This document shows positions 44,784-52,841 of a stretch of DNA of 64,000 bases, in pieces. Below the pieces are notes generated by a model. That model did no database searches and was not told the origin of the DNA. It worked only from the letters and a program-made list of their open reading frames with translations. The translations under genes were made by a program, and so were the position numbers. The stretch is from an uncultured Lachnospiraceae bacterium. Lineage in GTDB: Bacteria; Bacillota; Clostridia; Lachnospirales; Lachnospiraceae. Location of the stretch: positions 90,440-154,439 of the forward strand of contig CACXMK010000001.1 of the NCBI GenBank assembly GCA_902768735.1, given 5' to 3'. Position 1 is the stretch's first letter; every line of letters begins with the position of its first letter.

Positions 44784-46253
44784 CGCGCTGTGCTTTTTGA
44801 CAGGGAATTCCTCTCTCTTTGTATAAAGCACTTCCATCGCCCCGATCAGGTACTTGCGGAGATCGCAGGGCTCAACGATCTGGTCCACATATCCTCTTGA
44901 AGCAGCGCTCTCGACGCTGTTCTGAAGTTTTTCATAGAGAGCTGCCGTCTCAGCGATTTTCTCCGGAGCGCCGTCACAAAGAACCTGCGCCGCGATCTTC
45001 GCGTCCATGATCCCGATCACACTGTCCGGGAAAGCGATCGTGAAATCCGCTCCTGCCGCATTGCTGTTCATCACGGCATACGCGCTTCCGACTGCTTTAT
45101 TCATAATAACATTGACTTTCGGTACATTTGCGCCGGCAAAAGCAGCTGTAAGCTTAGCTGCCGCGTCCGCCACTTTCTGCTCTTCACTTTCTTTCGCCGC
45201 ATACCCCGTCACATTGGTCAGCGTGATGACCGGGATCTCAAAAGCGTCGCAAAACCGGACAAAATCGGCCGCTTTTCCGCAGCCGTCGGAGGTAAGGACC
45301 GTGTCATAAGTCTCCCTCACCTCTCCGTTCCCGGAAAAGACGGCGCTTCTGTTGGCGACGATGCCTGTCGTGGCGCCGTTCAGCCTGATAAAAGCTGTCG
45401 CCATTTCCGGCGCGTATTCCCTTTTGGTCTCAAAGAACAGTCCGTTGTCGGCAATGTCTGCAAGAACGATCGCCGGATCCGCGTATCCCGCTGCCACGGC
45501 AGCGCATTCCCTGTTCAGGTCATCCGAGCACTCAGCTACCGCATCGTCTTCGTTATTAGAAGGAAGCAGGGACACAAGCGTCCGGATCTCGCTGAGGATC
45601 TCTTCTTCCGATCCGACGGCATCGATACTTCCGCCAGCCGCTTTAGCGGACGCGGAAGCAGTATTTTTCTTATCCTCTCTGTTCCCCGCAAGCGTGTTGG
45701 GGGCATTTACAAACAGCCTGGCGCTGTCAGACATAAAAGCGAAATCCGAGAGGGCGGGCACCAATGCCAGTCCGCCGCCGCAATTACCGAAAACCGCAGT
45801 GATCTGCGGGATCAGTCCGGAAGCCTTTACCAGTCTCTTATAGATCGTTCCGAAAGCGTTGAGTGCATCGACTCCTTCCTGCAGGCGGAACCCCGAGGAC
45901 TCTATCATTCCGATCACCGGAGCGCCCGTGCGGATCGCCAGATCGTAGATCGACGCGATCTTTTTTGCGTGCATCTCGCCGACACTGCCCCCGAGAACGG
46001 CCGCATCCTGGCTGTAGACATAGACGAGACTGCCGTCAATCAGGCCGTAACCCGTGATCACACCGTCAGAGGGTGTCTGTTCCGGGCTCAGATTAAAGTT
46101 GGTCGATCTGGCTGTCACTTTGGCGCCGATCTCCACGAAGCTGTTCCTGTCGAGCAGAGTGTTGATCCTCTGTCTTGCTTTTGAAAAACTGTTCTTCAAT
46201 GTTTTGGCCTCCCTGCTATCGGACAAACTATAGTCCAATTTAAAGTATAACAC
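44778..46253 (-). CDS. acyl-CoA carboxyltransferase (methylmalonyl-CoA decarboxylase alpha / propionyl-CoA carboxylase beta family)
   Basis: 491 aa, crotonase-fold double domain. Seen: N-terminal ARQRINTLLDRNSFVEIG, GVITGYGLIDGSLVYVYSQD, GGSVGEMHAKKI, and FGNCGGGLALVPALSDF for the acyl-CoA site; C-terminal GYAAKESEEQKVADAAAKLT, GSAYAVMNSNAAGADFTIAF for the biotin site. The family transfers CO2 between acyl-CoA and carboxybiotin, either in sodium-pumping decarboxylases or in carboxylases. The OadG-like gene after it favours the decarboxylase type. Biotin carrier and membrane beta subunits are not in the window. The first codons overlap no RBS that I can define clearly. Confidence 0.88.
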   Translation of the reverse strand: MLYFKLDYSLSDSREAKTLKNSFSKARQRINTLLDRNSFVEIGAKVTARSTNFNLSPEQTPSDGVITGYGLIDGSLVYVYSQDAAVLGGSVGEMHAKKIASIYDLAIRTGAPVIGMIESSGFRLQEGVDALNAFGTIYKRLVKASGLIPQITAVFGNCGGGLALVPALSDFAFMSDSARLFVNAPNTLAGNREDKKNTASASAKAAGGSIDAVGSEEEILSEIRTLVSLLPSNNEDDAVAECSDDLNRECAAVAAGYADPAIVLADIADNGLFFETKREYAPEMATAFIRLNGATTGIVANRSAVFSGNGEVRETYDTVLTSDGCGKAADFVRFCDAFEIPVITLTNVTGYAAKESEEQKVADAAAKLTAAFAGANVPKVNVIMNKAVGSAYAVMNSNAAGADFTIAFPDSVIGIMDAKIAAQVLCDGAPEKIAETAALYEKLQNSVESAASRGYVDQIVEPCDLRKYLIGAMEVLYTKREEFPVKKHSAK

Positions 46254-46262
46254 ATCCGCGAA

Positions 46263-46835
46263 TTAAATCTCCAGCCTTCCGTCCACCTCTTTTTCCGCCT
46301 CTTCCCTGAACTCCTCCACCTGGTCTGTCCCGAGATCGGGGAGCTCTGTGAGGGAACTTATGCCAAAAGAGCGAAGGAACTGTTCCGTCGTTCCAAACAA
46401 AAGCGGTCTTCCCGGAGCGTCTTTTCTTCCCATTTCCTGCACGAGATCATAGCTCACCAGCTTACTGATCGCGAAGTCGCTGTTGACGCCGCGGATATTC
46501 TCCACTTCCGCGCGTGTGACCGGCTGCTTAAACGCGATGATCGAGAGTGTCTCCATCAGTGTGTCAGTGAGGACCTGTTTCTTGGGAGCCTTTGCGATCC
46601 TGATCAGATATTCGTAATACTCAGGCTTACTGGAAAGCTGAACGGCGTCTTCAAACCAATTGATCAAAAGCCCGCTCTCAGGGGCGGCACAGCGTTCCTC
46701 TAACGCCTTTACCGCCTCGCGTGCCTCCTCCTGCGTGATCTCGAGCGCTTCGGCGATCGTCGCGATCTCCACGGAATCTCCCATTGCAAAGAGGATCGTC
46801 TCTACCGCGGCCATTCTCTTATCTAACTCCATCAT
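46263..46835 (-). CDS. scpB: segregation and condensation protein B
   Basis: 190 aa. ScpB forms the SMC-ScpA-ScpB condensin that organises and segregates the chromosome. Two winged helices: MAAVETILFAMGDSVEIAT with IAEALEITQEEAREAVKALE, and TLSIIAFKQPVTRAEVENIR with GVNSDFAISKLVSYDLVQEM and GRPLLFGTTEQFLRSFGI, all hallmarks of the family. scpA is usually next to it but is not in this window; instead a metallophosphoesterase lies 53 bp upstream. The carboxyltransferase gene starts 9 bp after its stop. Confidence 0.95.
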   Translation of the reverse strand: MMELDKRMAAVETILFAMGDSVEIATIAEALEITQEEAREAVKALEERCAAPESGLLINWFEDAVQLSSKPEYYEYLIRIAKAPKKQVLTDTLMETLSIIAFKQPVTRAEVENIRGVNSDFAISKLVSYDLVQEMGRKDAPGRPLLFGTTEQFLRSFGISSLTELPDLGTDQVEEFREEAEKEVDGRLEI

Positions 46836-46888
46836 AACCTCCCGTCATGAGAATATCAGTCTTATCAGGATATCAGTTTTTTAGGTTT

Positions 46889-47863
46889 TTAGTTTTTTGA
46901 CGCATCATCCGGAAGCAGTTCGATAACAGAGATCTCGCCCGGATTGAAGATCCGGATCGGAAGCGTATGCATACCTAGCCCGCATGTCACGATCAGGACG
47001 CTCTGTTTTTTCTCGCCGTCTTTTATATATTCATAAGAATACTGCCCGCCACTATACTTTGGAAAGAGATTGGGTCTCGTCCCCATGACGCCTCCGATCC
47101 GAGGCAGGCGCATCAAACCGCCGTGAACATGTCCGCAGAGGCACAGATCTGCTCCCCAGCGGGCATACTGTTCGAAACAGACAGGCGTGTGTGTCAGAAG
47201 AATCGTGAAATGTGAAGGGTCTGCTTTTCCAAGAAGGCGCTCAAGCTCCTCCTCCGGTACATCCGTTTTCGTAAACTTCTTATAGCACTCCACCGGAAGT
47301 TCAAGACCTTGAAGCCTGATCCCGGAGTCCTTGTCTTCGTTAAATTCTGCGGCAGGATCCACACAGCTGTTTCCCAAAAACCGCACTCCTGCGCCCTCTG
47401 TTTTTTCTTTGAAGAGCCTGTTATACTCCCTGAGTTCCCCGTAAGCCAAAAGCCTGATCTCGTGATTCCCCCTGACAAACCAGACGGGGCACAGTTTTGT
47501 CAGTTTCCGCATCAGGGTGAGGCTGTTTTTCATCCATTCCGTATCCGGGCGCGGCGGATTCCCGCCTGCTGCGGTCTTCACAGACCGTCTGTAATGTCTG
47601 CCGATCTCACCCGACACGATCAGGTCGCCTCCGACAAAGATCACATCCGGTGCCAGCTTTCCTATCTCCTCCGCAAGCTTTTCATTGCCATTCCCATAGT
47701 CTTTTTCATGCAGATCCGCAATAAAGACCGCCTTCACCGGGTAACGGATCAGGGGGGATCGCAATACATACCGGCGCACCACAAAGCGGTGGTTATCGAT
47801 CACCATAACGGCGAGGAAGAAAAGCGCCATAAGAAACAGGATCAGAAGTATTGTTTTTATCAT
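46889..47863 (-). CDS. membrane-anchored metallophosphoesterase (YkuE/YaeI-like)
   Basis: 324 aa from the ATG behind GAGAGGCTTAT; a frame extending seven codons further has no RBS. N-terminal membrane helix (about 3-22), then calcineurin-like phosphoesterase motifs: FIADLHEKDYG (D-x-H), IFVGGDLIVSGE (GD), WFVRGNHEIRLL (GNHE), ILLTHTPV and LCLCGHVHGGLMRLP (GHxHGG). The family includes UDP-diacylglucosamine and phospholipid-like hydrolases at the membrane face; substrate here is unknown. Probably co-transcribed with scpB. Confidence 0.9.
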   Translation of the reverse strand: MIKTILLILFLMALFFLAVMVIDNHRFVVRRYVLRSPLIRYPVKAVFIADLHEKDYGNGNEKLAEEIGKLAPDVIFVGGDLIVSGEIGRHYRRSVKTAAGGNPPRPDTEWMKNSLTLMRKLTKLCPVWFVRGNHEIRLLAYGELREYNRLFKEKTEGAGVRFLGNSCVDPAAEFNEDKDSGIRLQGLELPVECYKKFTKTDVPEEELERLLGKADPSHFTILLTHTPVCFEQYARWGADLCLCGHVHGGLMRLPRIGGVMGTRPNLFPKYSGGQYSYEYIKDGEKKQSVLIVTCGLGMHTLPIRIFNPGEISVIELLPDDASKN

Positions 47864-47924
47864 ATAAGCCTCTCGTCCGTACATGGCTCATTGTACGCCA
47901 TGAGCTGTGCCGGCAAGTTCGCGC

Positions 47925-47957
47925 AAAAAAGTCCCCTGACCTAAATCAGAGGACTTT
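47925..47957 (-). terminator. terminator of rpsU
   Basis: AAAGTCCTCTGA / TCAGGGGACTTT with loop TTTAGG, then TTTTTT on the minus strand, about 25 bp past the rpsU stop. Confidence 0.8.
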
Positions 47958-47981
47958 CTGTTTGCAGATCAGCCGCCAGCA

Positions 47982-48158
47982 TCAGTTATACTTTCTCTTT
48001 CTGGCCGCTTCGGACTTTTTCTTGCGCTTTACGCTAGGCTTTTCGTAATGTTCTCTCTTACGGATCTCCTGCTGGATGCCTGCCTTCGCACAGCTTCTCT
48101 TAAAGCGGCGCAGCGCGCTGTCCAAAGTCTCGTTCTCTTTTAAGATGACACTTGACAT
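47982..48158 (-). CDS. rpsU: 30S ribosomal protein S21
   Basis: 58 aa, highly basic, easily missed because of its size. It starts [20 protein letters not shown], runs through [20 protein letters not shown] and ends [15 protein letters not shown], the normal S21 pattern. S21 joins the small subunit late and helps initiation. RBS GGGAGGG at good distance, consensus promoter at 48239-48266 and terminator downstream: a single-gene transcript. Confidence 0.96.
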   Translation of the reverse strand: MSSVILKENETLDSALRRFKRSCAKAGIQQEIRKREHYEKPSVKRKKKSEAARKRKYN

Positions 48159-48238
48159 TCGTTTCTACCCTCCCTTCAGTCCCTTCAGTTTGACTGATTG
48201 GGTTTTTCTATATGCTGTTCAACCAAACATACAGTAGA

Positions 48239-48266
48239 ATTATAGCATAAAAGCTTTCACTGTCAA
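48239..48266 (-). promoter_or_regulatory. promoter of rpsU
   Basis: Minus strand: -35 TTGACA (48261-48266), 16-bp spacer ending TGC, extended -10 TATAAT (48239-48244). Both hexamers match consensus. Confidence 0.85.
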
Positions 48267-48284
48267 GCAAAAAACTCACCTATT

Positions 48285-49523
48285 TCATGAAAGCGCTTCC
48301 CCGCTCTTTTCCTCTTCCGGTTCGGGCTCCTCCTTCTCACTAAGGAGTTCTTCCGGATCAGGCTCCTGTGCCTGATCAGTCTCTTCTTCCGGCACTGGCT
48401 CCTGTACCTGTGCAGTCACTTCTTCCGGCATGGGATCCTGTGCCTGCGCAGTCTCTTCTTCCGGCATGGGCTCCTGTACCTGTGCAGTCACTTCTTCCGG
48501 CACGGGTTCCTGTGCCTGCGCAGTCTCTTCTTTCTGTACAGATTCCTCCGCAGTTTTTTCATTGACTGCGTAATAGTGTTTCTGTGCATAGCGGAAACTG
48601 TCGACAAGATATCTCTGCGCGTTCATCGCCACATTGCTTCCGACCGCAGTCGTTTCAAAGCCATGGAAGCAGCCGTGATAGACCCTGAGAGAGACCGGAA
48701 CGCCGACTTTCTTCAGCCTTGTGAAGTACAGGACGGTCTCATCCTTTACCGGATCAAGATCCCCAACAATCGCGCATGCGGGCGGCATTCCCCTCAGATC
48801 TTTCTCTCTTCCGGGCGCGGCATAAACGGGTATTTCCTCCTGCATATCCCTGAGGTAGATCTCCCAGGCAGCTCTGTTTTTTCTGCTGTCCCATACAGGG
48901 GCGTTGTTATCCCTCGCCGACTCGCTCTCCATTCTGTCGTCAAGCATGGGGGCGACCGGCATCTGGAAAGCGATCCTGACATCCCGGACATCCCTTGCGC
49001 GCAGGCAGAGCGCTGCCGCAAGACCTCCGCCTGCTCCGCATCCTCCGACAAAGAGCTGATCCCTGTTGATCCCCAGTTCTTCCGCATTATCCTTCATCCA
49101 CAGGAGGATCCTGTAACAATCCTCAAGTGCCGAAGGGTAAGGCGCTTCCGTGGATTTCGTATAATCGGGAAGGACCGCGATACAGCTTCCGTCTCCGCAG
49201 ATCATGTCTACCAGAATACTCTCCTGTTCCGGCACGCCGTACGCAAACCCTCCGTCGTGAAGCCACAAAAGGCCTGTCGCATTGTTCACCTCGCGGTCTT
49301 CGCTGCGCGCCACAAGGATCCTGAGGATACTGCCGTCGTTCCTGACGATCGCCTTCTCTTCCGCGATCGTATTGAGGCTCCTCCACTTCCCGCCATACTT
49401 TTTGATGCACTGGCGGTCAAATTTGGCAAAAGACGACTCGCCCGATGCCTTATAAGTAAGCTTCAAGAGCCTCGCTGCAGGCCTGAGCTCTGATCTGATA
49501 TCTGAAACTCGCACTCTACTCAT
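48285..49523 (-). CDS. alpha/beta-hydrolase-fold protein lacking the nucleophile serine, with acidic repeat tail
   Basis: 412 aa from the ATG of MSRVRVSDI, behind TGGAGGAATGT. Hormone-sensitive-lipase-like fold: WLHDGGFAYG replaces the HGGG oxyanion motif, and VLPDYTKSTEAPYPSALEDC is typical. At the nucleophile elbow, where relatives read GDSAGG or GESAGG, this protein has GCGAGG (residues 161-166): the serine is glycine 163. The acid (VGDLDPVKDE) and histidine (YHGCFHGFE) positions are kept. Residues about 330-412 are an acidic tail of about five 15-residue repeats (EETAQAQEPVPE type). Either a pseudoenzyme or a scaffold/binding protein; a sequencing error would need several changes. Confidence 0.8.
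   Translation of the reverse strand: MSRVRVSDIRSELRPAARLLKLTYKASGESSFAKFDRQCIKKYGGKWRSLNTIAEEKAIVRNDGSILRILVARSEDREVNNATGLLWLHDGGFAYGVPEQESILVDMICGDGSCIAVLPDYTKSTEAPYPSALEDCYRILLWMKDNAEELGINRDQLFVGGCGAGGGLAAALCLRARDVRDVRIAFQMPVAPMLDDRMESESARDNNAPVWDSRKNRAAWEIYLRDMQEEIPVYAAPGREKDLRGMPPACAIVGDLDPVKDETVLYFTRLKKVGVPVSLRVYHGCFHGFETTAVGSNVAMNAQRYLVDSFRYAQKHYYAVNEKTAEESVQKEETAQAQEPVPEEVTAQVQEPMPEEETAQAQDPMPEEVTAQVQEPVPEEETDQAQEPDPEELLSEKEEPEPEEEKSGEALS
48359..48528 (-). repeat. 45-bp in-frame repeats encoding the acidic tail
   Basis: Alternating 45-bp units (cttcttccggcatgggctcc and close variants mark each unit) encode EE(E/V)TxQxQEPxP repeats, roughly four to five copies, in the 3' part of the hydrolase-like gene. 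Confidence 0.8.
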
Positions 49524-49630
49524 ACATTCCTCCATGTCGAAGCTTCCCGATCGGTCATTTTTCAGATCTCCCATACTGAGGGATCTCTGTCAAAACAGTC
49601 CCCTGGCGCTTCTGTCTTCCCCGTCCGTTC

Positions 49631-49927
49631 TCAGACAATGCGCTGTGATTTGGCGACCAGGCCCAGCGTCTTCCGCAGGACATTTCCTGTAAGGCCGCCG
49701 GCAGATGCCTTTTTAGCGGTCGTACAGTTTCCGGTCCCTTCACCGCGTTTTGCCTTGAACTTGTTAGTATACTCCTTCTTCAAAGAGTTTCTTTGAACCT
49801 GCAATACCCGCTTCGTTGTGTCGGATATGCTCCTTCCGCCGAGAACGCTGCCGATCCAGTAAGCTCCCAGCAGGAGATGCGCTTTCTTTTTATTCTTCTT
49901 CTCCGGTGTTATCTGTCTCTTCCTCAT
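49631..49927 (-). CDS. possible small basic protein, 98 aa
   Basis: Open frame of 98 codons, strongly basic (PEKKNKKKAHLL, KKEYTNKFKAKRGEG) with one weak hydrophobic patch (LLLGAYWIGSVLGG). Its first 38 bases overlap the end of the acidic-protein gene in another frame. RBS candidate GGAAGA is poor. I do not recognise it. It fills an otherwise empty 365 bp, and the overlap could mean coupling with the upstream gene, but it may equally be chance. Confidence 0.35.
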   Translation of the reverse strand: MRKRQITPEKKNKKKAHLLLGAYWIGSVLGGRSISDTTKRVLQVQRNSLKKEYTNKFKAKRGEGTGNCTTAKKASAGGLTGNVLRKTLGLVAKSQRIV

Positions 49928-50168
49928 ACCAGGGATCTTCCTCCTGTTCAGGGAACTCTTCCTCCTGCATCCGGACTTCTTCCTTCACCAGGGTCGACTC
50001 CGCCATCTCAACGATCGTCTCATCGGATGTCTTTCTCTCCGGGACCGGTTCAGGCGCCTCTTCACCGACCAGTTCCACCACCGGAACGGGATCCCGGTCT
50101 GCATCCGCGGCGCTGTCCTTTTTTCCGAATTTTAAAAGCAAACGATTCCACCAGTCTCTGATATTCAT
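49890..50168 (-). CDS. small acidic protein, 92 aa
   Basis: From the ATG of MNIRDWWNRLLLKFGKKDSA, preceded by GGAAAAAG; an upstream GTG has no RBS. The N-terminal 17 residues could form an amphipathic helix; the rest is Glu/Asp/Pro-rich (VELVGEEAPEPVPERK, EEEFPEQEEDPWYEEE). No recognised domain. It follows the lipoprotein gene at 50216 by 47 bp and overlaps the basic frame after it. Function unknown. Confidence 0.5.
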   Translation of the reverse strand: MNIRDWWNRLLLKFGKKDSAADADRDPVPVVELVGEEAPEPVPERKTSDETIVEMAESTLVKEEVRMQEEEFPEQEEDPWYEEETDNTGEEE

Positions 50169-50215
50169 AGTTTCTTTTTCCTTTTCGAAAACCGATTCGT
50201 TCGACACCTGAGATC

Positions 50216-51211
50216 TTACGGGGCTTCTTCTGCGGCCTCGTCTGTAGCTCCATCGTCTTCGCCCGTTTCACCGTACTCATACCGGAAAACGAACAACGAA
50301 CCTTCTCCTGCGTTTTCTTTATCGTCGATCCATGTGATCGTCTGGTCTTCGGTATTGATCGCAAAACTTCCTGTTCCGTCCTCGTACAGGGTCTCTTCAG
50401 ATACGGGCTTTCCATCCGCGTCCAAAGCTATCACTTTTTTGACACAGCTGCTGTAGTCCATGGAGGCCGCTTCTTCGTTAAACAGCACGCCCATCGTCCA
50501 TGTGGTCATCTGCTCAAGGCCCGTTGACTCCTTAACAGTGATTGTACCGTCGCTTTGGTCTTCGCTGCCGCTTTCGATCGTCATCGTGCGGCTCTTGTTG
50601 TTTTTATCCGCGTAACCTCCTGCCCAGTTCATGATCGGGTTCTGGAACGTACCTTCCATCTGGTCCCTGAGCTGCTGGTTGAGTTCTTCATCCCAGGCAA
50701 ACACGACATCTTTTCCGGCGTCCTCTTTATCATCCTTCCAGGTCACCTTCTTGTCCGCAGAGATCGTGAATGTCCCTGTTCCGTCTTCATAAATTGTCTC
50801 TTCTTCCGCAGTGCTGCGGTCAATGCTGTATTTGCAGCCGTTCTCATAAGTGACGGTATTACCTTCAATCCGGCCGATCATCTCCCAGTATGTGTATGTC
50901 TCTTCTCCGGAATAAGCCGTTTGGATATTGACGCTGTTTTCTTCGTCCCATGCCTCAAACAGCAGGTAGACTTGCGCGCCGTTCTCATCAGAGTACGCGC
51001 CCGCATAATCCAGAATTGGGTTCTGCGCCTTCTGTGCAGGCGCTTCCGCTGTCTGTTCAGCCGGCTCCGCTTCGGTCGATTCGCTCTGCTCCGTCGCAGT
51101 CTCTGTCTCCGCCGTCTCGTTCTGCGGTTTCTCCGTCTTTGCGCCGCAGCCCGCTGCGGAAAGCAGCATCACAGCCGCGAGGACAATTGCTATCATTTTC
51201 TTGATCATCAT
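50216..51211 (-). CDS. lipoprotein with two tandem copies of an unknown domain
   Basis: 331 aa. Lipoprotein signal with C22 in LLSAAGCGA, an acidic Thr/Glu linker (about 25-60), then two related domains of about 125 residues. Each begins NPI(L/M)(D/N)(Y/W)AG(A/G)Y and ends with YEDGTG(T/S)F(T/A)I followed by (W)(K/I)DDKE(D/N)AG. This shows an internal duplication. RBS AGGAGGTATTTAT. I do not know the domain's function; location on the outer membrane face is predicted. Confidence 0.75.
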   Translation of the reverse strand: MMIKKMIAIVLAAVMLLSAAGCGAKTEKPQNETAETETATEQSESTEAEPAEQTAEAPAQKAQNPILDYAGAYSDENGAQVYLLFEAWDEENSVNIQTAYSGEETYTYWEMIGRIEGNTVTYENGCKYSIDRSTAEEETIYEDGTGTFTISADKKVTWKDDKEDAGKDVVFAWDEELNQQLRDQMEGTFQNPIMNWAGGYADKNNKSRTMTIESGSEDQSDGTITVKESTGLEQMTTWTMGVLFNEEAASMDYSSCVKKVIALDADGKPVSEETLYEDGTGSFAINTEDQTITWIDDKENAGEGSLFVFRYEYGETGEDDGATDEAAEEAP

Positions 51212-51293
51212 ATAAATACCTCCTCAGATCAAATCCGTCTGCAGATCATATCTTCCGGTCATATCCTCTGGTAGTAACCTTCTGACCTCATCT

Positions 51294-52094
51294 TCAGACT
51301 ACAATATGCGAGAAAACCTCGCCGATGCTCTCATGGAATATCAGGTCCGCCCAATCTTCCTGCCCCGTGGAGTCACGGTTCACTATGATCAGATAGCCGC
51401 CGGAGTAATACCGGACAAGCGAAGCTGCCGGGTAGACCGTGAGGGAAGTTCCCCCGACGATCAGGCAGTCGGCTTTCCTGATCAGGCGGTCGGCACCTTC
51501 CCACGCATCCATAGGAAGCGACTCTCCGTACAGCGTCACGTCGGGACGGATCATTCCGCCGCATTCGCAGTGGGGAACCGCTTCATCGCTGTCGTAGATA
51601 TAACTTTCAGGATACTTCTTTCCGCAGCGGTCGCAGTAGTTGCGGAGCGTGGAGCCGTGAATCTCGTAAACGATCTTACTTCCCGCCTTCTGGTGCAGTC
51701 CGTCGATGTTCTGCGTGATGACACCGTCGAGCTTGCCTTTTTCCTCCATCTCCGCGAGCTTTTTGTGAGCCCTGTTCGGGAGGCAGTGCCTTGCGTCCAT
51801 TTTCTGGCGGTAGAATTCAAAAAACACCTTGGACTCATGGTACAGGCAGCTGCTGCTCAAAAGGTACTCCGGCTGATAGCGGTCAAATTTCACATCGTGC
51901 TGATTGTAAAGACCATCCTTGCTCCTGAAATCAGGGATCCCGCTCTCGGTCGACACGCCTGCGCCTCCAAAGAAGGCGATATGAGCGGAATTCTGAATGA
52001 TCTCATTGAGCGCCTCGTATTTCTCCTCTCCCTTCAGAGAACGGAGATAAGCCGCCTGCTTCCTTCTGTCGGTATACTTACCAAGATACTTCAT
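51294..52094 (-). CDS. NAD-dependent protein deacylase, sirtuin (Sir2/CobB-like)
   Basis: 266 aa from the ATG of MKYLGKYTD behind AAAGGAGGTTGCT. NAD pocket HIAFFGGAGVSTESGIPDFRS (first part), QNIDGLHQKAGS, catalytic His in YEIHGSTLRNYC, and a zinc module with CDRCG and CECGG pairs. TLYGESLP and SLTVYPAASLV complete the Rossmann part. It removes acyl groups from lysines, giving nicotinamide and O-acyl-ADP-ribose. A lipoprotein gene lies 27 bp upstream on the same strand. Confidence 0.95.
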   Translation of the reverse strand: MKYLGKYTDRRKQAAYLRSLKGEEKYEALNEIIQNSAHIAFFGGAGVSTESGIPDFRSKDGLYNQHDVKFDRYQPEYLLSSSCLYHESKVFFEFYRQKMDARHCLPNRAHKKLAEMEEKGKLDGVITQNIDGLHQKAGSKIVYEIHGSTLRNYCDRCGKKYPESYIYDSDEAVPHCECGGMIRPDVTLYGESLPMDAWEGADRLIRKADCLIVGGTSLTVYPAASLVRYYSGGYLIIVNRDSTGQEDWADLIFHESIGEVFSHIVV

Positions 52095-52121
52095 AGCAAC
52101 CTCCTTTTCTTTCACAGGTAT

Positions 52122-52841
52122 TCAATAGGCCTTGTCGAGACTGCCGGAATCCGCTGTCTCAATGACTTCTCCCGACCCGCTTCGCACGTAATCCACCTGA
52201 ATGTGGTCTGCGTCATTTCCGGAATAAATATGATACAGTGTTCCGTACATGACCAGTTCATCCGCCGCCTGCCGCTCGACGATCCCGATCTCGTCGGCGG
52301 AAACCGTCACTGTAAATACACTATATTCATCATTATACTCTATTTTGTCAATTGCGGAATCACCTTCCGCTCCTATGATCTCCGCGATCCCCTCGTCAAC
52401 GGATTTTTTAAAGCTCCTTAGCATCTCCTCATGCCGGCTTTTTTCCATGACGATCGTAAGGCTTCCGTCCTCTGAAAGGACCGCGCTCTCATACCCGTTT
52501 TTGTCCCTGATCTCATCCGCTTCCTTCTGAGAAGCCACGCTCTCATAAACGGTAGGGATCACGACCGTTACCAGTTCCTTGGGTTCTTGCGTTTCCGCAG
52601 GGCCGCCTTCTTTTGAAGTATTCTCTGTTCCTTCTGCGGCGGTTCCGTCCTGTCCCTCTTCCGACAGCTCCGCGTCCTTTTCACCGGCTTGTCCGGCTTG
52701 AACCGTTTCCGCTGCGGTTTCGTCAGCCGCAGGTGCGTTGCCGCCCTCTGCCGCCGGCGCAGATGCCTGCGCAGACGCACATCCTGTTATAAAAACAACT
52801 GCGGCAATCGCCAGAAATCTGTTGATCTTTTGTAGCGTCAT
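52122..52841 (-). CDS. hypothetical lipoprotein A
   Basis: 239 aa. Signal peptide with lipobox ending at C21 (FITGCASAQ), then an Ala/Glu/Gly-rich linker (about 25-90), then a domain of about 140 residues starting VTVVIPTVYESVASQKEADE. That domain contains MEKSRHEEMLRSFKKSVDEG and an ordered beta pattern near the end. No known family recognised. Its ATG overlaps the stop of lipoprotein B as ATGA, so the two are coupled and probably function together. Confidence 0.75.
   Translation of the reverse strand: MTLQKINRFLAIAAVVFITGCASAQASAPAAEGGNAPAADETAAETVQAGQAGEKDAELSEEGQDGTAAEGTENTSKEGGPAETQEPKELVTVVIPTVYESVASQKEADEIRDKNGYESAVLSEDGSLTIVMEKSRHEEMLRSFKKSVDEGIAEIIGAEGDSAIDKIEYNDEYSVFTVTVSADEIGIVERQAADELVMYGTLYHIYSGNDADHIQVDYVRSGSGEVIETADSGSLDKAY

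Noticed and set aside
49740-49860. tRNA-like T-arm sequence (GGTTCAAA on the minus strand)
   Set aside because: No acceptor stem, anticodon arm or D-arm can be formed around it.
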